Source: Salinicoccus sp. Bachu38
GTDB lineage: Bacteria; Bacillota; Bacilli; Staphylococcales; Salinicoccaceae
Length of the DNA: 64,000 bases
Direction of reading: 5' to 3'
Assembly (NCBI RefSeq): GCF_038561955.2
Contig: NZ_CP138333.2
Coordinates: 1,488,001-1,552,000, forward strand
Shown: positions 10,196 through 18,624 of the stretch, piece after piece
Position numbering within the stretch: the first letter of the stretch is position 1
Layout: every line of letters begins with the position of its first letter
Notes under the pieces: generated by a model
Seen by the model: the letters and a program-made list of their open reading frames with translations, nothing else
What the model was told of the DNA's origin: nothing
The model's database searches: none
Made by a program: the position numbers and the translations under genes

Positions 10196-11105
10196 TGATG
10201 CGGTCGATGATATCCTTTGCGCCGATGCGCTCCATCTCATCAGCGACAAGATTGCCAAGCGTCTCCGGATCCTGATGGGATTTCTTGACGATATACTGTT
10301 CGCTGCCATCTTCAGGCATGATCAGGCCCGTCAGATAGAGTTCTCCATCTTCATAGGTCGCATAGCCGCCGATCGGCACCTGGCAGCTGCCATCCATGCG
10401 CTTCAGGAAGGTCCGCTCTGCAGACGTACATGTTGCATCCACATCGGAATGCACCTTCTGCAGCATCTCGATCAGCTCCTTGTCGCCGGAACGGCATTCG
10501 ATGCCGAGTGCTCCCTGGGCAATGGCCGGAATGAATGATTCCGGATCGAAGTATTCCGTAACGATATTATCGGACCAGCCCATGCGTTTGAGGCCAGCAG
10601 CCGCAAGCACGATCGCATCATACTCCCCGGATTCCATCTTCTTGATGCGCGTATCGATATTGCCGCGTACCCACTTCACTTCTACATCATCACGCATGGC
10701 AAGCAGCTGGGCACCCCGTCTCAGGCTGCTCGTACCCACGACGCTGCCTGCCGGCAGGTCCTTGAAGTGCACCTTGTTGTTGGACAGGAAGGCATCGCGC
10801 ATATCCTCCCGCTCAGGTACACATGCGATGGTGAAACCTTCCGGCATGGTACTCGGCACATCCTTCAGGCTGTGGATGGCCATGTCGATTTCCTCGTCGG
10901 CGAGGGCCTGCTCGATCTCTTTGACGAAAAGGCCCTTGCCCCCCACTTTCGACAGCTGGACATCCACAATCCTGTCCCCTTTGGTCACTATTTCCTTGAT
11001 TTCGATATCCAGGTCGGGGTAATGCGATTTAAGACTGTCGATGAACTGTCTGGACTGGGTCATCGCCAGACCACTGCGTCTTGAACCAACGATAAATTTT
11101 CTCAT
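10182..11105 (-). CDS. hemC: Hydroxymethylbilane synthase (porphobilinogen deaminase)
   Basis: Polymerises four porphobilinogens to hydroxymethylbilane. The 307-residue protein starts [17 protein letters not shown], has the family signature arginines, and the cofactor-attachment cysteine in [13 protein letters not shown] near residue 240, which binds the dipyrromethane primer. Start ATG has AAAGGAG at 7 nt. Third gene of the heme operon; 12 nt separate it from hemX. Confidence 0.97.
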   Translation of the reverse strand: MRKFIVGSRRSGLAMTQSRQFIDSLKSHYPDLDIEIKEIVTKGDRIVDVQLSKVGGKGLFVKEIEQALADEEIDMAIHSLKDVPSTMPEGFTIACVPEREDMRDAFLSNNKVHFKDLPAGSVVGTSSLRRGAQLLAMRDDVEVKWVRGNIDTRIKKMESGEYDAIVLAAAGLKRMGWSDNIVTEYFDPESFIPAIAQGALGIECRSGDKELIEMLQKVHSDVDATCTSAERTFLKRMDGSCQVPIGGYATYEDGELYLTGLIMPEDGSEQYIVKKSHQDPETLGNLVADEMERIGAKDIIDRINEEL

Positions 11106-11117
11106 TTTGCGTCTCCT

Positions 11118-11942
11118 TTAGTAGCTCCAGAAATGAAAACTGGAAAGCTGTGTAATGAATAGATAGTTCAGCATGCATATGATGAAGATCAGGATGTTGA
11201 ACCAGGCAAACTGATAGATGCTGCCCTTTATTTTCAGGTGGAAGAACAACCCTGTATACAGTATGAGTACAAACAGGGTGCCAAGCACCTTGAAGTCGCG
11301 GAATATTTCAGTTCCGAATATATATATGCCCCACTGGGTTCCGAGGAATATGCTGATCAGCATGAACAGGACACCCAGGACGAGCGTGCGTATCATCGTC
11401 TTTTTGGCCGTCTCTATGCTGAAGAGGGAAAAGAAGAGACGATTGAAACGCTTCTTTTTCAGATTATCATATTGAATGATATATATCACGGCATGTATCA
11501 CTGAAATGAAATACAGCACATAGGCAAACAGTGCCAGCACGATATGGATGACGAGCAGTTCATTCATGATGGCTGAAACTTCCGTCACCCTGCTGTAGGT
11601 GACCGGTGCAAATGTGTAGATGGAAAATAATATGAAAGCACAGAATACATAGAGCGAAAAGGCGATCTCCGAATCGCTCCGGCTGTAATGCACCAGTCCC
11701 ATGATCACGACCAGGGCCGAGAATACATATATCCCTTCAAAAGTTGTCTGGATCGGGATGCGGCCGAGGGTCGCACCGATATAGATGAAGGATGCGACCT
11801 GCAGTACGGCGGCGATGATGACAAGATAAAAGGAAACCTTCCTGGCCAGCCGATTCCTGAAAAACAGATCGTAGCTTAGCACAGAAAGGCTCAAAAAGTA
11901 TAATAACAGTATAAATTCATGACTGCGGAACATCATATCCAT
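11118..11942 (-). CDS. hemX: HemX, cytochrome c assembly-like membrane protein
   Basis: Integral membrane protein of the HemX / CcsA-like family, 274 residues with eight predicted helices. In Bacillus subtilis HemX negatively affects the amount of glutamyl-tRNA reductase; the biochemical mechanism is not visible here. Position between hemA and hemC is the conserved one. The start ATG has AAGGTGG upstream, just past the hemA stop codon. Confidence 0.88.
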   Translation of the reverse strand: MDMMFRSHEFILLLYFLSLSVLSYDLFFRNRLARKVSFYLVIIAAVLQVASFIYIGATLGRIPIQTTFEGIYVFSALVVIMGLVHYSRSDSEIAFSLYVFCAFILFSIYTFAPVTYSRVTEVSAIMNELLVIHIVLALFAYVLYFISVIHAVIYIIQYDNLKKKRFNRLFFSLFSIETAKKTMIRTLVLGVLFMLISIFLGTQWGIYIFGTEIFRDFKVLGTLFVLILYTGLFFHLKIKGSIYQFAWFNILIFIICMLNYLFITQLSSFHFWSY

Positions 11943-11954
11943 ATGGTTTCCACC

Positions 11955-13301
11955 TTAATCGAGTGCCAGCTCCTGCTTCCTTGCCAATAGCTTCTTCTGC
12001 TGTTTCTCTTTCTCCTGCTGGCGGATGGCATCCACTTCTTCCTCGATGCCGAAGAGCTGCTCTATTTCTTCAAGTTTCGCACCTGCTTTCCGGTCACCTG
12101 AAATCTCCTTGGTATAGATGATCGGATCTTTGAGCATCTGGTTGATGATGCTCTTCATATGCTTGGATATCACTGTACGCTCGCGGTCAGTCATATCCGG
12201 CATCTTCCTCTCCACACTCTGGAATGTTTCCTCATGGATGGAGAGCGCCTTTGTACGGAGTGCCTGTATGACCGGAACGACACCGAGCATGTTCACCCAT
12301 TCGGTGAACTTGTCCATACTTTCGGCAATCATGCCTTCGATTTTGGCAGCTTCCTCCTGGCGTGTGGAGAGGTTGGCATCAACCAGCCCCTGGAGATCGT
12401 CCACATTATACATGTAGACATTGTCCATTCCGCCCACTGTCGGATCGATGTCACGCGGCAGAGCAATGTCCATCATGATCAACGGCTTCCCTTTGCGGCT
12501 CGCCATCGCTTCTGACACCAGTTCTTCCGTAATGATATAGTTCCGTGCAGCAGTGCTCGAAATTACGATGTCGGCACCCGTGAGCTCTTCCTCCAATCTG
12601 TCGATGGAGGCACTTTTTCCATTGAACCGGTCTGCCAGGCGTTCAGCCTTCTCTTCCGAACGGTTGACGACCGTGACATTCCTGATGCCGTTCGACGTCA
12701 GGTTCAGAAGGGACTGTTCCGCCATCTCGCCTGCCCCGATGACCAGCACTTTACTGTCACCTACACGGGAGAATATCTTCTTTGCAAGCTCCACGGCGGC
12801 GTAGGAGATGGATATCGCATTCTTGGAGATGTCCGTTTCGCTATGCCCGCGCTTTGCCACTGTGATTGCTTCTTTGAAAAGCTTGTTGAACATGGTTCCG
12901 GTCGTATGCTCTTTTTGGGCAGTAAGGAACGCATCCCTCATCTGGCCAAGTATCTGTGTTTCTCCCAGAACCATCGATTCCAGGCCGGAAGTGACACGGT
13001 AAAGATGTTCGACCGCCTCATCCCCGACTTTGATATCCGTAATCCTCTTGACCGATGCCAGGTCAAGGTTGAACCAGTCGGCAAGGAACATCTGGGAATA
13101 ATACTTCCCTGTATGGACCTGGTCGCTGACGACGTAGACTTCCGTCCTGTTGCATGTAGACAGAAGCACGGCTTCGAGCACGCTTTTCTGCTCCCTCAGC
13201 CTATGTAGCGCCGGGATGACTTCTTCGTCCTCGAACGCCACCTTTTCTCTTTCTTCAACACTCGCTTTTCTGTAATTCAGACTCAATGCGATAACATGCA
13301 T
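11955..13301 (-). CDS. hemA: Glutamyl-tRNA reductase
   Basis: NADPH-dependent reduction of glutamyl-tRNA to glutamate-1-semialdehyde, committed step of heme synthesis. The 448-residue protein has the catalytic Cys50 in STCNRTEVY, the NADPH-binding segment VLVIGAGEMAEQSL near residue 185 and the C-terminal dimerisation helices. The usual GLNHKTA opening is SLNYRKA here, which is conservative. First gene of hemAXCDBL. Upstream sequence has two possible promoters and a PerR-like palindrome, fitting peroxide-responsive control of heme synthesis known in Bacillus. Confidence 0.97.
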   Translation of the reverse strand: MHVIALSLNYRKASVEEREKVAFEDEEVIPALHRLREQKSVLEAVLLSTCNRTEVYVVSDQVHTGKYYSQMFLADWFNLDLASVKRITDIKVGDEAVEHLYRVTSGLESMVLGETQILGQMRDAFLTAQKEHTTGTMFNKLFKEAITVAKRGHSETDISKNAISISYAAVELAKKIFSRVGDSKVLVIGAGEMAEQSLLNLTSNGIRNVTVVNRSEEKAERLADRFNGKSASIDRLEEELTGADIVISSTAARNYIITEELVSEAMASRKGKPLIMMDIALPRDIDPTVGGMDNVYMYNVDDLQGLVDANLSTRQEEAAKIEGMIAESMDKFTEWVNMLGVVPVIQALRTKALSIHEETFQSVERKMPDMTDRERTVISKHMKSIINQMLKDPIIYTKEISGDRKAGAKLEEIEQLFGIEEEVDAIRQQEKEKQQKKLLARKQELALD

Positions 13302-13323
13302 CCGAATTGCCCCCCACTATCCT

Positions 13324-13351
13324 ATTATGCCTCGTCTTTGGACACTTTCAA
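13324..13351 (-). promoter_or_regulatory. Proximal hemA promoter candidate
   Basis: TTGAAA (13346-13351), 16-nt spacer, CATAAT (13324-13329), ending about 20 nt before the hemA ATG. Placement is plausible but the start site would leave a very short leader. Confidence 0.45.
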
Positions 13352-13402
13352 TAATTATTATTTTAACAGATTGCAGGAGCATAATCCACGGCACAAACTT
13401 AT

Positions 13403-13417
13403 TTATATCAATTATAA
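13403..13417. promoter_or_regulatory. PerR-like operator at hemA
   Basis: The 15-mer TTATATCAATTATAA matches the Bacillus PerR box pattern TTATAATNATTATAA at 12 of 14 defined positions and lies inside a longer perfect inverted repeat (arms 13398-13407 and 13413-13422). It overlaps the -10 element of the distal promoter. Regulator assignment is inference from the motif and from known PerR control of hemA in Bacillus subtilis. Confidence 0.55.
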
Positions 13418-13438
13418 ATAAGAAATTTTTGTGAACAA
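13411..13438 (-). promoter_or_regulatory. Distal hemA promoter candidate
   Basis: TTGTTC (13433-13438), 16-nt spacer, TATAAT (13411-13416). Begins 3 nt after the ysxC stop codon and overlaps the PerR-like palindrome. Confidence 0.55.
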
Positions 13439-13440
13439 TC

Positions 13441-14028
13441 CTACATATGCTGTGAAATTGCCTCCATCGCCTTGGAAAGGTTCTTTTTGTCCACCGCAGA
13501 GAAGGGAATCATCACATCCCCTTCTTCAAAGTCGATGGTCTCCCTGACCACTTTCAGATGCTTCTGCAGTTTGCTTTTTGGAATCTTATCCATCTTGGTG
13601 CATATCATGATCACCGGAATTTCAAAGTGCTTCAGGTAATTGTACATCAGTACATCATCTTCCGTCGGCTTATGCCTCAGATCGACCAGCTGGATGACAG
13701 CAGCAAGCTCCTCCCTCTCGGCCAGATAGTTCTCGATCATCCTTCCCCACTCTTCGCGGGCCTTCTTCGACTGTTTGGCATAGCCGTAGCCGGGCACATC
13801 GACAAATACGAACTGGTCGTCCATATTATAGAAGTTCAATGTCTGCGTCTTGCCGGGTTTGGAGGATGTCCTGGCGATGTTCTTGCGGCCTGCCACTGCG
13901 TTGATGAAGGAGGACTTGCCGACATTGGATCGCCCGCTCAAAGCGATTTCCGCGAGGCCAGTTTTCGGATACTGCGCACTGCTTACAGCAGAGATGAGTA
14001 TTTCTACATTGTTTGGATTGATTCTCAT
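13441..14028 (-). CDS. ysxC: Ribosome biogenesis GTPase YsxC/EngB
   Basis: Essential-type small GTPase that assists large ribosomal subunit assembly. The 195-residue protein has all G motifs: GRSNVGKSS near residue 30, DVPGYGYA (G3), TKMD (G4) and FSAVDKK (G5). Located between clpX and hemA as in Bacillus and Staphylococcus. A terminator stands 19 nt upstream of the start and leaves no room for a promoter of its own, so expression depends on read-through from clpX or on a promoter hidden in that gene. Confidence 0.96.
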   Translation of the reverse strand: MRINPNNVEILISAVSSAQYPKTGLAEIALSGRSNVGKSSFINAVAGRKNIARTSSKPGKTQTLNFYNMDDQFVFVDVPGYGYAKQSKKAREEWGRMIENYLAEREELAAVIQLVDLRHKPTEDDVLMYNYLKHFEIPVIMICTKMDKIPKSKLQKHLKVVRETIDFEEGDVMIPFSAVDKKNLSKAMEAISQHM

Positions 14029-14046
14029 CGCTTTTCTTCCTTTCAG

Positions 14047-14081
14047 TAAAAAGAGCTGTCCATGGTTCAGACAGCTCTTTC
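14047..14081 (-). terminator. Intrinsic terminator after clpX
   Basis: AAAGAGCTGTC and GACAGCTCTTT arms with a 9-nt loop, followed on the minus strand by TTTT. It stands between clpX and ysxC. Confidence 0.85.
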
Positions 14082-14086
14082 AAACA

Positions 14087-15343
14087 TTATGCACTTTTTC
14101 GGTTCAGTTGAATCTCTTCGCCGTTTTCATCGAATAGCAATGGTTCTGCTTCCTCTTCGATTGTAGCTCTTGTGATCTGCACCTTGCGGATCTCATCATT
14201 GGAAGGCACATTGAACATGATGTCCACCATGCGCTCCTCGATGATGGAACGGAGGCCACGTGCACCCGTTTTCCTTTCGATTGCAAGTTCACTGATCGCG
14301 TTCAGGGCATCCTTATCGAATTCCAGTTCCACATTATCAATCTGGAGCATCTTCTGATACTGTTTGACGAGTGCATTTTTCGGCTCTGTCAGAATGGAGT
14401 TGAGTGCCTCGACATCCAGTTCCTCAAGATAGCTGATGATCGGTACACGGCCGATGAATTCTGGAATCAGGCCGTAGCTCTGGAGGTCGTCCGGGCGGAC
14501 TTTCGCCATGAGCTCATCCTTGTCGTTCGCTTTCTCGGATGCACCGCCGAACCCGATGACTTTCTCGCCGATACGCCTCTTGATGATTTCATCCATGCCA
14601 TCGAAGGCACCACCGAGGACGAAGAGGATATTCTTCGTATCGATCTGGATGGATTCCTGGTTCGGATGCTTTCTTCCACCTTGGGGCGGAACACTTGCTG
14701 TCGTTCCCTCGAGAATCTTCAGCAGCGCCTGCTGCACGCCTTCACCGGAGACATCCCTTGTAATGGAAGTATTCTCGCTCTTGCGTGCAATCTTGTCGAT
14801 TTCATCGACATAGATGATGCCCTGTTCAGCACGCTCGACATCGAAATCTGCTGCCTGGATCAGACGGAGGAGGATGTTCTCGACATCGTCGCCCACGTAA
14901 CCTGCTTCAGTCAGGCTTGTTGCATCCGCAATGGCGAAAGGCACATTGAGCGTCCTGGCCAGTGTCTGGGCGAGCAGTGTCTTGCCGCTTCCTGTCGGTC
15001 CAATCAGCGCGATGTTGCTCTTGGAGATTTCCACGCCGTCTTCCTGGTTCTGGTTGATACGTTTATAGTGGTTATATACAGCCACACTCAGCGCACGCTT
15101 GGCATTGTCCTGACCGATGACATAGTCATTCAGCGCTTCCAGTATTTCCTGTGGCTTCGGTATTTCTGTAAACACTTCCGTCTTCTCGGACTTCAGTTCT
15201 TCTTCGATGATTTCATGACAGAGTTCGATACATTCGTTACAAATGTAGACACCACTGCCTGCGATCAATTTCTTCACCTGTTCCTGATCCTTACCACAGA
15301 AGGAACAAGTGAGATTTGTGTCGTCTTCATTAAATTTAAACAT
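14087..15343 (-). CDS. clpX: ATP-dependent Clp protease ATP-binding subunit ClpX
   Basis: AAA+ unfoldase that feeds substrates to ClpP. The 418-residue protein has an N-terminal zinc finger with Cys13, Cys16, Cys35 and Cys38, Walker A GPTGSGKT near residue 117, Walker [10 protein letters not shown], and the IGFGG loop that docks on ClpP. An ATG seven codons upstream is open, but the chosen ATG follows GAGGTG at 6 nt and gives the family start MFKFNEDD. A promoter lies just upstream and a terminator just downstream. Confidence 0.97.
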   Translation of the reverse strand: MFKFNEDDTNLTCSFCGKDQEQVKKLIAGSGVYICNECIELCHEIIEEELKSEKTEVFTEIPKPQEILEALNDYVIGQDNAKRALSVAVYNHYKRINQNQEDGVEISKSNIALIGPTGSGKTLLAQTLARTLNVPFAIADATSLTEAGYVGDDVENILLRLIQAADFDVERAEQGIIYVDEIDKIARKSENTSITRDVSGEGVQQALLKILEGTTASVPPQGGRKHPNQESIQIDTKNILFVLGGAFDGMDEIIKRRIGEKVIGFGGASEKANDKDELMAKVRPDDLQSYGLIPEFIGRVPIISYLEELDVEALNSILTEPKNALVKQYQKMLQIDNVELEFDKDALNAISELAIERKTGARGLRSIIEERMVDIMFNVPSNDEIRKVQITRATIEEEAEPLLFDENGEEIQLNRKSA

Positions 15344-15372
15344 TTTCAACACCTCTTTTTTCATTCCTGTAA

Positions 15373-15401
15373 AATATACTAGAAATCATCATTAAAATCA
15401 A
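15373..15401 (-). promoter_or_regulatory. clpX promoter
   Basis: TTGATT (15396-15401), 17-nt spacer, TATATT (15373-15378), about 30 nt before the clpX start codon. Confidence 0.65.
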
Positions 15402-15431
15402 ATATACAGTCTCAGAGCTTCATAAAGCTAA

Positions 15432-15460
15432 GAGCTCTGCAACGGCCTGTTGCAGAGCTC
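15432..15460 (-). terminator. Hairpin between tig and clpX
   Basis: Perfect 12-bp inverted repeat GAGCTCTGCAAC / GTTGCAGAGCTC with a 5-nt loop, downstream of tig. The following minus-strand sequence is only moderately T-rich, so termination may be partial. Confidence 0.65.
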
Positions 15461-15488
15461 CTGATTCATTTGTACTCTTTTGCTTCCA

Positions 15489-16772
15489 TTACTTCTGTTT
15501 TCTGTTATCTACAAGTACATCGATTGCCTTCTGTACTTTGAGGTCGTCCTGGAGCATGGAGAGGTCGCCAAGAGTGGATTTGATGTCTTCCACACCGATG
15601 CCGAACTGTTCACTCATCTTTTCAAGCTCTTTGTCCATGTCCGCTTCCGTCACTTCGATGTCCTCGTCAACAGCAATCTGTTTGAGTACGAGATTCGTAC
15701 GTACACGTTTCTGTGCATCGTCCTTCATCTGTTCACGGAGCGCATTTTCGTCCTGGCCGGACAGCTGCTGGTACATCTCCATGTTGATGCCCTGCTGGGA
15801 GAGGCGCTGTTCGAATTCCTGGAGCATCCTGTCCGTTTCAGTCTTGACCATCGCTTCCGGTACATCGATTTCTGCATTTTCCGCAGCCTGTTCGATGAGC
15901 TGTTCCTTCATCGTCACATCTGCTTCGTTTTCCTTAGCTTCTTTAAGGTCTTTTTCGAGCTTCTCTTTCAAGGCGTCCACAGTTTCAACATCCTGATCGA
16001 GTTCCTTCACGAGGTCGTCGTCAAGCTCAGGGATCTCTTTTGATTTGATGCTGTTGACCTTGACTTTGAAAGTCGCTTCTTTGCCAGCCAGCTCTTCTGC
16101 ATGGTACTCCTCAGGGAAAGTGACGTTGACGTCCTTCTCCTCTTCAGCACCCATGCCGACCACCTGGTCTTCAAAACCTGGGATGAAGCTGCCGGAACCG
16201 ATTTCGAGTTCATATCCTTCAGCCTGTCCGCCTTCGAACTGCTCGCCATCTACATAGCCGTCGAAGTCGAGGTTGACGACGTCTCCCTCTTCAACTTTTC
16301 CGTCTTCCTTAACAACCATGTCCGCATGTGCTTCGAGCATGTTGTCGATTTCCTTCTGTACATCCTCTTCAGTCACTTCAGTCTCAAGCTCCTCAGCTTC
16401 AAGTCCTTTGTACTCGCCGAGCTTCACTTCAGGTTCCACGATGACTTTCGCAGTGAAGATGAGGTCTTTGCCTTTTTCCATCTGCTCGATGTCCACTTCA
16501 GGCTGGTCCACCGGGTTGATTTCCGCTTCATTTACAGCTTCTGTGTAAGCTTTTGGAAGCAGGATATCCAGTGCGTCCTGGTAAAGGGATTCGACACCGA
16601 AACGCTTTTCGAACATCTGACGAGGCACTTTGCCTTTCCTGAATCCAGGTATGCTTACTTCTTTTGATACTTTTTTGAATGCTTCATCGAGAGCACCGTC
16701 AACTTCCTTTGCAGGAACTGTGACAGTCAGAACTCCTTCATTACCCTCTTGTTTTTCCCACTTTTGAGACAT
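15489..16772 (-). CDS. tig: Trigger factor
   Basis: Ribosome-associated chaperone with peptidyl-prolyl isomerase activity. The 427-residue protein shows the ribosome-docking signature GFRKGKVPR near residue 45, an FKBP-like domain at about 150-245 ([25 protein letters not shown]) and the helical C-terminal chaperone domain. It is very acidic. The start has CGGAGGAA at normal spacing. Order tig-clpX-ysxC-hemA is conserved in Bacillales. Confidence 0.97.
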   Translation of the reverse strand: MSQKWEKQEGNEGVLTVTVPAKEVDGALDEAFKKVSKEVSIPGFRKGKVPRQMFEKRFGVESLYQDALDILLPKAYTEAVNEAEINPVDQPEVDIEQMEKGKDLIFTAKVIVEPEVKLGEYKGLEAEELETEVTEEDVQKEIDNMLEAHADMVVKEDGKVEEGDVVNLDFDGYVDGEQFEGGQAEGYELEIGSGSFIPGFEDQVVGMGAEEEKDVNVTFPEEYHAEELAGKEATFKVKVNSIKSKEIPELDDDLVKELDQDVETVDALKEKLEKDLKEAKENEADVTMKEQLIEQAAENAEIDVPEAMVKTETDRMLQEFEQRLSQQGINMEMYQQLSGQDENALREQMKDDAQKRVRTNLVLKQIAVDEDIEVTEADMDKELEKMSEQFGIGVEDIKSTLGDLSMLQDDLKVQKAIDVLVDNRKQK

Positions 16773-16861
16773 ATTATTATTCCTCCGTTAGTCCATGATT
16801 TCAATCAACCAGTATAGTATAACATATCAATTTTTCATATCCAACATTTGATTTCCACCGC

Positions 16862-17806
16862 TCATTCCCCGGCAATCGCCTGCTCGAGGGAACGGATCCA
16901 GGAGACGGCATCTGCATCGGCCTCATGTTCATACTCGATGTTCACCATGCCGAGTATCTCCTCCAGATAGGCATGTACCAGGACGTCTGTTCCAAAAGGG
17001 GGCTCGACCGGATAGCAATGGAGCATGTGGGACATCAGCATGGCAGCTGCCGACTCGGCAAACTGCGGTATCCTGTCCTCCACCTCGTCCATGACATGCC
17101 CACTCACCAGCCTGAAGCCTCCGGCCGCTTCAAGGTCGGGCAGTTCACGGGGGATGACGTCGAACTGCTCGCCCATCTTACGGACTGTGAGCACCTCCCC
17201 ATCCCCAACCGCTCTCAGATAAAGGAGCATGAAGGTCAGCAATTCATGTTTCTTTTCCGCAACCGACGCTTCACGGATGAGCCTCACGTACCGGTCATCT
17301 TCCGCTTCGATGATCCTTTTCAGGAAATCCATCCTTTCATAGGGCTGCATATCCTGATAGTCGCGGGTATCGACTTCCGGTGTTTCAGGGATGAAAGCCT
17401 CCTTCTTCTCATCAATCGCCTTCTTCGCCCTGTGCCGGAGTGCCGCCACTTCGATTCTGAAGTCATGTGGGATTTCCTCTTTCATGAGGTGGTCGGAGAA
17501 TTCCACCACCTCGAAATACCGCTCCTGGCTCAGGAGCCCCTCAAGCAGATGACGCATATGCACATCGTAGTGCCCCCGGCCTGCATTCATCTGGAGCAGC
17601 GCATAATCGATGATCTCATCATGCTTCCCGATGGCATCCAACGCCTCGTAGAACCGTTCGACAAGTCCGATATCCGGTTCCCCAAGTTCCTCATATCTTC
17701 TGAATTTGGCGATGAACGCCTCATGATCACCATTCTGGTGGTCGGCCTCCATGTCCCGTTTCATCTTGCCGAGAAACCGCTGGTGCGAGATGACTTTATC
17801 GTCCAT
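16862..17806 (-). CDS. YsoA-like helical (TPR-type) protein
   Basis: Hypothetical protein of 314 residues, helical throughout, without transmembrane segments. Its location immediately upstream of tig matches Bacillus subtilis ysoA, annotated as a TPR-repeat protein of similar length, and the N-terminal 130 residues have a repeated helix-turn-helix pattern (ERFYEALDAIGKHDEIIDYA). Function is unknown. Two in-frame ATGs exist; the one at 17806 is preferred because AGGG lies 6 nt before it. The start overlaps the end of the Nudix gene, so the two are translationally coupled. Confidence 0.65.
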   Translation of the reverse strand: MDDKVISHQRFLGKMKRDMEADHQNGDHEAFIAKFRRYEELGEPDIGLVERFYEALDAIGKHDEIIDYALLQMNAGRGHYDVHMRHLLEGLLSQERYFEVVEFSDHLMKEEIPHDFRIEVAALRHRAKKAIDEKKEAFIPETPEVDTRDYQDMQPYERMDFLKRIIEAEDDRYVRLIREASVAEKKHELLTFMLLYLRAVGDGEVLTVRKMGEQFDVIPRELPDLEAAGGFRLVSGHVMDEVEDRIPQFAESAAAMLMSHMLHCYPVEPPFGTDVLVHAYLEEILGMVNIEYEHEADADAVSWIRSLEQAIAGE

Positions 17807-18413
17807 AGGCATCCCTGATGATCAGTTCACTCCAAGATTCGTAAGGGGATCTTTCAGACAGTTTGCCATCCCGTTCCCAGATCAGTTCTAGTGTGTCTTC
17901 TTCATGTGACTCGACATCCGCTTCTTCGACCGTCACCTTGAAGACCACACCGATATGGACACGGCCGACTTCATTGTCATCATCGTTGATCAGGCCGACG
18001 ATTTCGATGTCCTCGAGCTGTTCCTGGGACAATCCGACCTCTTCAGACAACTCCCTGCCGGCATTGATGTAAAGCTTTTCCTCGATATCAGAAGCATCCG
18101 GCACATCATTCATATGTCCGCCGACACCAATCGACAGCATACCATGCAGGCGTGCCTCGCCGCCGCCAGACAACCGCTTGTATAAGAGCGTTTTACCATT
18201 ATCAGAAGTGATGATGACGTAACCGATCAGCTGCTTGTAAGCTGGATCCTCCTCCATATCACCCCGGCGTCTGACCTCGAACTCGGGAAAAGTTGAAAGA
18301 ATGCTTTCGTACCTTCTATCATTCATACCAATAAAACCATTGAAGGCATCCGCCTCATTATTAAAAAGAACATCCCTCGGTACTACGAGAATAGGTTCAT
18401 CAAATTTACTCAT
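17796..18413 (-). CDS. Nudix-fold hydrolase-like protein
   Basis: 205-residue protein with a Nudix-type catalytic segment: E112 followed by seven residues and then RELSEEVGL (120-128), giving the R-E and E-E pairs expected to bind metal. The conserved leading glycine (G99) is 12 residues before E112 instead of 5, so there is an insertion inside the Nudix box. Residues 80-99 (KRLSGGGEARLHGMLSIGVGG) form the typical preceding strand. Substrate is unknown. AAAGGAG precedes the ATG. Overlaps the downstream YsoA-like gene. Confidence 0.75.
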   Translation of the reverse strand: MSKFDEPILVVPRDVLFNNEADAFNGFIGMNDRRYESILSTFPEFEVRRRGDMEEDPAYKQLIGYVIITSDNGKTLLYKRLSGGGEARLHGMLSIGVGGHMNDVPDASDIEEKLYINAGRELSEEVGLSQEQLEDIEIVGLINDDDNEVGRVHIGVVFKVTVEEADVESHEEDTLELIWERDGKLSERSPYESWSELIIRDAYGR

Positions 18414-18529
18414 ACGTATTCTCCTTTTTATAAATTCATTACAAGTTTATAGAAGGGTACTTTGTTTGTAAAATGAAAAATCTTTCGTCTGCTTACAGTA
18501 AAATTCGATTTCGTCTGAAAATGCCATCA

Positions 18530-18567
18530 CAAAAAGACCTTTCACAAGTCAGATCTACTTGTGAAAG
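18530..18567 (-). terminator. Terminator after the molybdopterin oxidoreductase
   Basis: Perfect 11-bp arms CTTTCACAAGT / ACTTGTGAAAG (18539-18549, 18557-18567), then CTTTTT on the minus strand. Rest of the 211-nt gap holds only the Nudix promoter region. Confidence 0.85.
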
Positions 18568-18624
18568 ATCCCTGGTGGTCCGTATTGGAAAATGGAACTG
18601 GTCATGATTCTGGATGCACTTGCT

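Noticed and set aside
9494..10309. Long form of hemD starting at 10309
   Set aside because: It would overlap hemC by 128 nt with residues that are merely the hemC sequence read in another frame.
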